The translations under genes were made by a program, and so were the position numbers. Shown here one piece after another: positions 55,374 through 64,000 of a stretch of 64,000 bases of DNA. The notes beneath the pieces are model-generated. The model saw nothing but the letters and a program-made list of their open reading frames with translations. It was not told the DNA's origin and did no database searches. Source of the DNA: Kitagawia praeruptora (taxonomy: Eukaryota > Streptophyta > Magnoliopsida > Apiales > Apiaceae); assembly GCA_037693485.1 (NCBI GenBank), contig CM075346.1:92672501-92736500 (forward strand). The letters are read 5' to 3'. The first letter of the stretch is position 1; each line of letters starts with the position of its first letter.

Positions 55374-56915
55374 CACCCCCAAACTTAAACCGATGCTTGT
55401 CCTCAAGCATAAACAACTAAACACTAACTAATTAGCACCACTTCCGTAGGTGATCACGGTTGTATTTGGCAATTTGGCATATGCAACAAGCCCTTTAAAC
55501 CCCTAGGCAGCCCTAGTGGACGAGTAAGGTCTCGTGAGGGCCTATAGCGAATGTACCCACATAATCCTTCTAACTAAACAATGCAATAACAATGCAATGC
55601 ATGAATGCAACTAATATGAAAATTCAATGATCCCCTTAAACTAACCAAAACCAACTAGCAAGCAAATATCTCAAAGAATGTAATTAAATCCAAATAGAGC
55701 TCGACTAAGTCCCCGTATACTAACAATACATGAACAGAAACGTGCGTGTGTGCAATGCTTATCAGAAATACTCCTAAAACTAGATCAAAATCATACCTAT
55801 TCTTTGCCAAGAAAATCACAGGTTTATAAATAGAATAGACTGTAAACACTTCATAACCTAGAAACACCTTCATCCTTATCTGAGTTAGACAGAAATTCAT
55901 GCTTTATTACTAACAACTACGACACATAATACTATCTACAATACGCATGCTTATTTAACCGTGCAATGAATGAGACCCCAAAAGTCTTATACAATAATAC
56001 CCATATAGCGAGCGTTGGGTTAGTGGATCCCAGACTATAAAAAGCCTTAGGTCACTAGGCACAAAGTCCCCTCAGACTTAATAACTCGAGTATTAAAGAG
56101 CTCACTCGTGGTTAATTCTGCATTTAACAATTGGACTTTTGACTCTCTTTTTTTCTCTTTTTTTTTTCATTCAATCTGGAATGAGAATTCTCATTTCCAA
56201 CCCTAGACTACTCATATAAATATGAGCCGGCTACTAGCCATTATTTGACAAATATTAACAACTAGCATGAAATTCCTGGTTTCCCCCAAACTTAGACTTT
56301 AGTGCTCCTACGCCATCAAGGGAATAAAGAAATTTCTAAATATAAACAAGTGATTAAATCTAAAATAACCAAACAAGCATGACCTCAACCTAGCCCAAAA
56401 GCAAACGATGAGACTGTGTAAAAAATTTTGTTTCTGAAGTATGTAAGTCAATTTCATAAAAACTATAAATCAGCCCTCTATTCATCATTACCACACTCAA
56501 ATAGACATCGACCTACCAATCAGAATTAGCACATTCTAAGGGATCATGAAAAATGCATGCCATGCAAATGCAACTAGAATGGACTCACATGGTATAAAAA
56601 CAAAATAACAGAATGTCCTACATGAAACAAACATAAATAATACGAAAACAACATGCATGAATTACTACTAATATGCATAATATGATATCTATATGAACAC
56701 AATGACTCACAATCACAAATAACTACACACTACTTATCCCCTAAACCACCCCCAAACTTGAAATATTGAATGTCCCCATTGAATTGAAGGTAATACAAGG
56801 GATAGCAGGAACATACCTAAATAAAGATGCCAAAAATCGTGTGTTGCCTCCCACGAAACGCCTTTGTTTAAAGTCTTTAGCTAGACATGGCAATGACTTT
56901 TTCTCTTGAAAATTT
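55374..56915 (-). other. 3' non-coding region of Athila-B with three PPT-like motifs
   Basis: No credible ORF. The motif CCCCCAAACTT lies at about 55376, 56283 and 56750 (AAGTTTGGGGG on the coding strand), the first adjoining the LTR as PPT. Spacing of roughly 910 and 465 bp resembles Athila-A (about 920 and 450). T-rich runs at 56145-56170 match the A-runs of Athila-A. Confidence 0.75.
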
Positions 56916-57317
56916 CTACACCATATCTCTATAAGGCCATTTAATTATCTTTTCCGGGGCTACATCCTCGATGACAAGTTTCCGCCTTCCTTGCTCCTCA
57001 AAAGTGTTCGTAACATTGTTCTCTTCACTACCTGACAAGTTAGCAACAATAATAATAGGCAAAGTAGATGAATGACCCAAATATGGATACCTCAGGTGAT
57101 CTGATGGTTTAAGCTCGAGTTTGGAAGCTTCTTCAACATGATAATTTTCATTATTAATCACCAAAGACTGAGCAAGAGTGGAAATAGATGGATTAGGAAC
57201 TAAAGTGGGTAGTTCACCAACAGAAGTCTTCACAACAGACTTAGGATCAAAAGAACTCTCCTCAAGTTGAATTTCATGCTTAGAACAAATAGCATTCAAT
57301 TCATCTAAACATCTCAT
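56916..57317 (-). pseudogene. Athila pol N-terminal fragment
   Basis: 133 codons, one frame shifted from gag and overlapping its end by a few bases. LELKPSDHLRYPYLG followed by STLPIIIVANLSGSEE matches the segment that precedes RT in Athila polyproteins. It ends soon after, before any RT catalytic motif. The protease that should lie upstream is absent, so an internal deletion joined gag-linker sequence to this fragment and a second one removed the rest of pol. Confidence 0.65.
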
Positions 57318-57801
57318 TAGAAGTAAAATTCATATACAACTCATGAAGATCTTTATTGCTCTCATACTCTAACAAAGCATCTTCCTCAAGAAAAGACTCA
57401 ATTGCACTATCCTCAAGATTTGACCATGAAACCACCTCATCAACCAGCACCTTAGAATCCCAGAGATCAGCCAAGCCTAACGACTCACACTCTTCCTCCT
57501 CATCACTATCCACCACAGGTTTTGACAAAACAGAATGTTCTTCTTTTTCTGTAGGGTCTTGATCTTGAATTTCTTCTTCATCTTTAATTGCTGAATTCTG
57601 ATCGTTCGTGACTTTTCCAAATCTGAGTGTTATGGCATTAACCTGCTCCATGCCATATTGTTTTACTGGATTCACCTCTGTGGCACTAGGAAGAACTCTC
57701 TGTGGTCCGTTGAGAAAGGCACTTGCAATTTGCCCGATCTGATTCTCCAATGTCTTGAGAGATACCGCCTGACTTTTAATCATCAACCTCAATTCATCCA
57801 A
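57301..57801 (-). pseudogene. Athila-B Gag, C-terminal part
   Basis: 166 codons in the same frame as 57844-58809 after one TAG. LENQIGQIASAFLNGP and EQVNAITLRFGKV match Athila-A residues beyond the Gln-rich linker. The following acidic stretch (SDEEEECESLGLADLWD) has no counterpart in Athila-A, which instead continues to protease. Confidence 0.75.
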
Positions 57802-57843
57802 TTCAGATTCTTCATTCGAAGATTGACCATCATCCCCATGAAA

Positions 57844-58809
57844 CTATTGCTGCTGAAAATCTTGATTGTTGCTCCAGCCGAAATTGGGATGATAGGTGGC
57901 TGGAGCTGGTTGCGAACGTTGCTGGAAGTTGCTCACAAACTGTGCCGATTCAGAAGATATGGCACATTGACTCGTCTCATGTGCGCCCTCACATAGCTCA
58001 CAAACACTAGCAACTTGAGGCACCCCATGCTTTGACATAAAATCCAATTTCTTATTAAGTGCCTCTAGCTGAGCTGCTAGAGCTGTAACTGTATTAACTT
58101 CCAGAATTCTTGCTAATTTGCCTTGTGATAATCTCTGAGTTGGATTCTGGTATTCATTCGCAGCCATCATCTCAATTAACTCATAAGCTTCCTCATAGCT
58201 CTTAGCCCATAGAGCTCCACCTGATGCTACATCTAGCATGGGTCTTGACTGTGCACCCAAGCCATTATAAAAACAGTTAATCACCATCCAATCAGGCATC
58301 CCATGATGTGGACACTTCATTAGCATCTCCTTATATCGCTCCCATGCCTCGCACAAAGACTCTCCAGACTGTTGTGAAAACTGAGTTATAGCATTCCTGA
58401 TTGTTGCGGTCTTTGCCATGGGGAAAAATTTAGTGAGAAATTTCTGAGCAAGATCATCCCATGTCAAAATAGAACCTACTGGTAGAGAGTGCAACCAGCC
58501 CTTAGCTTTATACCTCAAAGAGAATGGGAAAAGTCTCAATTTGATAGCATCTTCCGACACCCCATTGATCTTAAAAGTGTCGCAAATCTCGATAAAGTCC
58601 CGGATGTGCATGTTAGGATCTTCAGTCGAAGCACCCCCAAACCGATCCGAATTCTGCACCATCTGAATTATGCTAGGCTTGATTTCGAAAGTATTAGCTG
58701 TAATAGCTGGCCTGACAATGCTAAATTGGACGTCATTGATCTTTGGTTGAGAATAATACATCAATGCTTTCGCTGCTGCTGCTGGTTCTCCCATTGCTAC
58801 CTGAAACAC
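57844..58809 (-). pseudogene. Athila-B Gag, capsid part, ended by an in-frame stop
   Basis: 321 codons, closely similar to Athila-A Gag residues about 35-345. The capsid motifs WLHSLPVGSILTWDDLAQKF and ESLCEAWERYKEML and the knuckle CELCEGAHETSQC are intact. It ends with a TAG at 57844-57846 in the Gln-rich linker. The N-terminal MQTRSQAR-type leader of Athila-A is absent. It could still make a capsid-only protein. Confidence 0.8.
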
Positions 58810-58902
58810 ATAGAACTAAACAACTATATAAGAAACAATCCGAGTCAGTGAACTCTAATGACCACTGATGACAAGCACATAAACTAAAAATAAAACACCG
58901 AT

Positions 58903-58922
58903 GATCCCCGGCAGCGGCGCCA
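58903..58922 (-). other. Primer binding site, tRNA-Asp type (Athila-B)
   Basis: Minus strand TGGCGCCGCTGCCGGGGATC, the best match among the three Athila-like elements to the complement of plant tRNA-Asp, with one mismatch (GCTGCC instead of GTTGCC). Confidence 0.8.
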
Positions 58923-58928
58923 AAAACT

Positions 58929-59616
58929 TGTTTGCACTAAAATCACGCAAGCGTAAGTGGTCACAAGTAATATAGAATTGAGTTGAGTTCGTTCCCACAG
59001 AGATCTGATTTAGGTTTCAATTCAGTTAATGCACCTATGCAACAATGTATGGTTTTAACTCACTGCTAAGACAAATAACAAGATTGGGTTTTGATAAACT
59101 AAGATTAACTAAAAAGCAAATTAACAAAGTAAAAATTAATTAACTAATGAGAATTTAAATCTAATTACTTATGCAAGAGAAAACATGGGATCCTAACTTC
59201 ATTAAATACTTCGCTTAGAGTTGATGCCTTTAATCAATGCATGTGATGGTTATGATATCTGACCAGATAACACGAAATAAGTAAACGCTACCTCTTAGCA
59301 TACGAATACCAAACTAAACATACATCCACAAAAGAGATAGAAGATGAATAGACACCAATTATGCTTAGACCCTATATCTCTATAAGATTTGAAAACATAA
59401 CGGTTGAAGAACAAGTTGGCTATTAAGATCACATAAGGCGGCATAATATCTCTATTTACGCTACAAATCATGATGTTAAAACATCAACATATCCTATGCT
59501 AGCATAGAAAGTTCTAAATCTCAAGATCCACTCTCGTTTCACAAGAGATTAACAAATTAGATGTTCGCGACGCATCTAAACACATGAAGCATAACCATAC
59601 GAGGATATCAAGAATT
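58929..59616 (-). repeat. 5' LTR of Athila-B, partial
   Basis: 688 bp from TGTTTGCACTAAAATC, matching 53771-54465 until AAGAATT, where Athila-C begins. The remaining roughly 0.9 kb should reappear beyond the right edge of the window. Confidence 0.88.
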
Positions 59617-61229
59617 TGATAAGTGGATTTTATATCCACTTGGATCATTCTAATTCGGCTTAAATTGGTGTCTTGGTCTCAAGTATTGGTGTGTTTTGAT
59701 TTGTTTTTGTGAGAATTGTGCAGGGTGTATCTCTAGGTGAAGGTATGGAGTTTCCAGTGGTTATACGGTGATTTTGAAGTCAAGGAAACAAGTGTCGGGA
59801 GTTGCAATCAAAAGCGGAAGAGAAATTAGATAAATAGAGAAATTCAGCCTGCATGAACAGTAGCCAAGCGCGGGCGCGATCAGAAGATACTGAAACCGCG
59901 CACGGGCGCGCTTAAGGTTTGAGCAGAAAATTTTTAGGCGCGGGCGCGCTGGGAATAGGCTATAGGGGCGCGCGGCCGCGCTGTGTTGCGGCAGAAAATT
60001 CAGAATTTGTCAGAATTCCAGTTAAACAGGGAAACTCCTACAAATTCTATTCCTAATCATTGTGGAATCACTTGGGATGGCTAGAAACTTCTGGAATCCG
60101 ATTTTTACATGGGAATTACAATTCTAATCCATTCAAGAACGGAAATTACCAGAATTCTATTCTAATTCAAAGACGGTAATTACTTGGAAAAGAGGACACT
60201 TTGGGCTATCAATACACACTTTGGGGAACAGAAAAATTACCATCTACACACCAGAGTTCAGATCTACAACCACAACATATTCTTTTCATAGAAGCGAGGG
60301 AGACAAGTTGGAGAAGGATTCACCAATGCTCGTGACAAGCAACGGAGATCTAGATCTACTTCATCTTTTGTTTTCTTCTATTAGGATACATTATTATTCA
60401 AACTTTGTTTTTACCCTGTATTCATCAAATCCCATGGTGACGAAAGGTTCAATTATGAGCTAATCGTTGTCGTGGGATCCTAGCGGATTTATCTATGTAG
60501 CTTAGTAGTTTGCATGCCTTAAAGATTTATGTGTGGTGAATTCTTGATATCCTCGTATGGTTGTGTTTCATGTATTTAAATGCGTAGCTAACATCTAATT
60601 TGTTAATCTCTTACTAAACGAGAGTGGATCTTGAGATTTAGAACTTGCCATGCTAGCATAGGATATGTTGATGTTTTAACATCATGATTTGTGGCGTAAA
60701 TAGAGATATTATGCTACCCTATGTGATCTAAGCGGATAACTTGTGCTTAAACCTTTATGTTTTTAAATTCTATAGAGATATAGGGTCTAAACATAATAGG
60801 TGTCTATTCATCTTCTATCTCTTTTGTGGATGTATGTGTAGTTTTGTACTAGTATACCGAGAGGTAACTTTTACTTGTTTCATGTTATTCGATCAGATAT
60901 CAAAACCATCGCATGTTTTAATTAAAGGCTGCAACTCTAAGTGAAGTAGATAATGAAACTAGGATTCCATGTTTATTCACATATCAGTAATTCGATTTCT
61001 ATTCTCATTAGTTAATTTAAGTCTTAGTTTTATAATTTGCATCTTAGTTTAATTTAGATAATTAAAAATCTCAATTTGATATTTGTCTTAGCAGTGAATT
61101 AAAACCATACATTGTTGCATAGCCGCATAGGTACTAAATTGAATTAAACACCAGATCTCTGTGGGAACGAACTTGACTTATATCTGTATTACTTGTGACC
61201 ACGTACGCTTGCGTGATTTAGTGCAAACA
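59617..61229 (+). repeat. 5' LTR of Athila-C
   Basis: 1,613 bp, TGATAAGTGG to GTGCAAACA, close in length to the 1,612 bp of Athila-A. It has the terminal hairpin (59621-59641), four GC-rich islands between about 59868 and 59990, and a weakened TATA (CTATCAATACA at 60206). Confidence 0.92.
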
Positions 61230-61236
61230 AGTTTTT

Positions 61237-61254
61237 TGGCGCCGCTGCCAGGGA
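61237..61254 (+). other. Primer binding site, tRNA-Asp type (Athila-C)
   Basis: TGGCGCCGCTGCCAGGGA, seven bases after the LTR; two mismatches to the tRNA-Asp complement. Confidence 0.75.
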
Positions 61255-61371
61255 TCATTGGTGTTTTATTTTTAGTTTATGTGCTTGTCAATAGTGGTCG
61301 TTAGTGTTCACTGACTCGGATTTTTTATTTAGTTTGTTTGTTTCGTAGTGTTTTCAGGTACTTGAGTTTGT

Positions 61372-64000
61372 ATGCAAACACATTTGCAAGCTCGTATACA
61401 AAAACTGGCAAAAGACGATCTTGTAGAGAATAAAGAGAATAAGAAAGAGGAAGCTGAAACTACAGTAGCAATGGCAGATGCAGTAGCAGCTAAGGCTTTG
61501 AAGGAGTATTCTCAGCCGAAGATCAATGACATCCAGTCGAGTATTATCAGGCCGGCCATCACGGCTAATAACTTCGAAATTAAGCCGGGCACTATTCAGA
61601 TGGTACAGAATTCGGTTCAGTTTGGGGGTGCTTCTACGGAGGATCCTAACATGCATATTCGGGACTTTATCGAGATCTGTGATACTTTCAAGTTCAATGG
61701 TGTGTCGGATGATGGTATCAAGTTGAGGCTTTTCCCATTCTCTTTGAAGGATAAGGCTAAGGGCTGGTTACACTCTCTACCACCTGGTTCCATTACTACA
61801 TGGGAGGATCTTGCTCAGAAGTTTCTTACGAAATTCTTCCCTATGGCAAAAACTACAGCAATAAGGAACCAGTTAACTCAATTTCAGCAGCAATCTGGAG
61901 AGTCGTTGTGTGAGGCTTAGGTACGTTACAAGGAGATGCTTCATAGGTGTCCACATTATGGTATGCCTGATTGGATGGTTATCAATAGTTTTTACAATGG
62001 GTTGGGAGCACAGTCTAGACCTATGCTAGATGCAACATCAGGTGGAGCTCTACGGGCTAAGAACTACGATGAAGCTTATGATCTTATTGAGACGATGGCT
62101 GCTAATGAATATCAGAATCCAACCAAGAGGCTTTCTCAAGGCAAGGTAGCAGGTATTTTTGAAGTGGATGTAGCTTCAGCTATTGCAGCTCAGTTGAAGG
62201 CATTGACTATGAAGGTGGATTCTCTTGCAAATTATGGAGTTCAGCAGGTGGCTAGTGTTTGTGAGCTATGTGCATGCGCACATGAGACGAATCGGTGTGC
62301 TATCTCTTCTGAATCACCATAGTTCGTGAGTAATTTCCAAAGATCTGCGGCACTAGTTCCAGCTACTTATCATCCTAGTAATCGAAATCATCCTAATTTC
62401 AGCTGGAGCAATAACCAAGGTTCTCAACAACCTCAGCAGCCCTATCAGCAGTTTCAGGGTCAACAAGAAAGTCCATTCAATCAAGGCTATCAACAGCCGT
62501 ATGCTCCAAGGTAACCATATCAACCTCCGGGATTTCAGCAACAACAATCTCATGTGAATGCTAGTCAATTTTCGAATGAAAAATCAGAGATGGATGAGTT
62601 GAGGATGATGATGAAAAACCTGTCAGCTTCTCAAAAGCTCTTGGAAAACCAGATGGGACAGCTTGCAAGTGCCTTACTTAGTAGGCAACCAGGAACTCTT
62701 CCGAGTGATACGGAGGCTAATCCAGGAAGAAGAGAAGGTAAGGAGTAGGTCAATGCAGTTACCTTGAGATCTGGAAAAGTCACGAGTGATTCTAAATCAG
62801 CAACGGAAGAAGATGAAGATGTTCAGAATCAGCAGATTGAAAAATCTGTAGTGCTAGTAATTGAGAAATCTGATTTAGTGGCTGATCAGCTTGATGGTGA
62901 GAAGAGCAAGAAACCTGTTGAAAAGTCTACTCTGGAGCAATCTTCGAAGAATAATCAGATCTATCCTCCGCCTCCATTTCCTGGACGTTTGCAGAAAAGT
63001 CAAGAGAAACAGTTTCAGAAGTTTATGGATGTCTTCAAGAAACTATCCATTAACATTCCTTTTGTTGAAGCATTGGAGCAGATGCCGAGATATGCAAAGT
63101 TCATGAAGGATATTTTGTCACGGAAGAGAAGGTTTGAAGATTTTGAAATAGTGGCTTTGACGGAGGAGTGTAGTGCTGTTCTGTAGCAGAAGTTGCCACC
63201 TAAATTGAAAGATCCGAGAAGTTTCACCATTCCATGCACCATTGGGAAGTTGTCTTTTGACAAATGCTTATGTGATTTGGGAGCTAGTATTAATCTCATG
63301 CCCTTGTCTGTTTTCAAGCAACTTGGTCTACCGGAACGGAAGCCAACTAACATCTCTTTGCAGTTGGATGATCGATCTATCACGTATCCAAGGGACATAG
63401 TGGAGGACGTCTTGGTTAAGGTTAATAAGCTCATATTTCCTGATAATTTTGTTATCTTCGATTTCGAAGAAGACAAGAAGATTCCCATAATCTTGGGGAG
63501 GCCTTTTCTAGCTACTGGCCGTACTTTGATCGATGTGCAAAAAGGAGAGCTTACAATGAGGTTGCAAGATCAGAATGTCACCTTTAATGTGTTCAAGGCC
63601 ATGAAATTTCCGACAGAGGATGAAGAGTGTTGCAGTGTGGAGATGGTTGATACGGGTCAGAGAAAGAAGTTTGATCAGGTGTTGAGCGAAAAGTCGAACA
63701 CACACATGCTAAAGCATTCCATCAGTAAGTCCATTGACAGTTCTTCAGTTCAAGATCTCTCGAATGTCAAGATCGGAAAACTTTCATCTTATTTGAAGTA
63801 TGTCCTTATGAATGATGAGTTAGTGATTTTTGAAGAGGGTCACGATAATGTGTTAAGAAGGTGGATAGTTGATGATGCGGTAGAAGAGTGTGTGGTTCAG
63901 TCAACTGAAAGGGATAAACACCTTAGAGGGGTGAGAAAGAAAAAGAAGACGAAGAAGTCAATTGGAGGAAGAGTCAAAGGGAAGTTTGATTTAGAAAAGA
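61372..64000 (+). pseudogene. Gag-protease of Athila-C with five in-frame stops
   Basis: Aligned in one frame with the Athila-A polyprotein over the entire 2.6 kb, without any frameshift. Stops are TAG at 61918 (Trp in Athila-A), TAG at 62320 (Gln), TAA at 62512 (Thr), TAG at 62746 (Gln) and TAG at 63184 (Gln). Capsid motif, knuckle CELCACAHETNRC and protease DLGASINLMP (near 63279) are otherwise readable, and the frame is open from 63187 to the edge. The copy cannot make full-length Gag-protease unless stops are suppressed, so a decaying copy is the simplest view. Confidence 0.88.

Larger units (their letters stand above)
53771..59616 (-). mobile_element. Athila-like element (Athila-B), right LTR interrupted
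   Basis: Order on the minus strand: partial 5' LTR (58929-59616), tRNA-Asp PBS, gag with one stop, a frameshift into a short pol-like fragment, 1.5 kb non-coding, PPT, 3' LTR (53771-55373). Protease and nearly all of RT are missing. The left end begins TGCTCTTTTTGCAC, slightly different from TGTTTGCAC at 58929, which suggests a small indel. The right LTR is cut by Athila-C after 59616, so the target duplication cannot be confirmed; the left flank is AAAAT. Confidence 0.85.
59617..64000 (+). mobile_element. Athila-like element (Athila-C), runs off the window
   Basis: Inserted in Athila-B's LTR after GAATT (59612-59616), the presumed target duplication. It has LTR, tRNA-Asp PBS and a gag-protease region with five in-frame stops. 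It is similar to Athila-A throughout but clearly diverged. The 3' end lies beyond 64000. Confidence 0.88.

Overview
This window looks like repeat-rich intergenic DNA from a flowering plant, most likely a eudicot. I find no convincing host gene, rRNA, tRNA or CRISPR array. The plant assignment rests on plant-specific families: a SIRE/Maximus-type Ty1/copia element, Tekay-type Ty3/gypsy chromovirus sequence with a chromodomain, Athila-like Ty3/gypsy elements primed by tRNA-Asp, a Stowaway MITE, non-autonomous Helitrons, a Mutator-type long-TIR element and LINE remnants. The plant family cannot be fixed from sequence alone.

Layout. (1) Positions 1-32785 hold a partial tandem array of a non-autonomous Tekay-like element on the minus strand: the PBS end of one internal region (1-164), LTR a (165-16956), a 3.6 kb internal region without long ORFs (16957-20587), and LTR b (20588-32785). 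LTR a is split by a complete 11.2 kb SIRE-like copia element (2205-13376), a Stowaway MITE (13834-14094) and a Helitron (15631-16322). LTR b is split by a complete Athila-like element, here Athila-A (24429-31991). The undisturbed sister LTR shows the empty site for each insertion, so boundaries and target duplications are exact. (2) 32786-35129 is a partial LTR of a related family. (3) 35130-35675 is a truncated LINE 3' end with an RNase H domain and poly-A. (4) 35715-50220 is a nearly complete Tekay-type chromovirus on the minus strand, with an extra 348-aa ORF between PBS and gag; it carries two in-frame stops and one frameshift. (5) 50221-53770 is AT-rich diverged tandem repeats with a Helitron 3' terminus, a poly-A retroposon with 9-bp target duplication (50669-51504) and a Mutator-type element with 9-bp duplication (52660-53754). 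(6) 53771-59616 is Athila-B (minus strand), whose right LTR is cut by Athila-C (plus strand, from 59617 past the window end).

How the parts work. These elements encode Gag, protease, integrase, RNase H and RT modules for copy-and-paste transposition, but only the chromovirus keeps a recognisable complete pol, and it is broken in three places. The SIRE-like element has lost its RT, and Athila-A encodes only Gag-protease. Both have intact LTRs, PBS and target duplications and very similar LTR pairs, so they most likely moved recently using enzymes supplied in trans.

The signals I consider most worth a second look are: the recently inserted RT-less SIRE-like element with an intact 1218-aa accessory ORF; a CAGAGTTT / CAGTGTTT octamer scattered through that element in LTR, spacer and coding sequence; the extra ORF of the chromovirus; the tandem LTR array with TA...CA termini; and the conserved hairpin, GC-rich quartet and triple polypurine motifs of the Athila-like elements.
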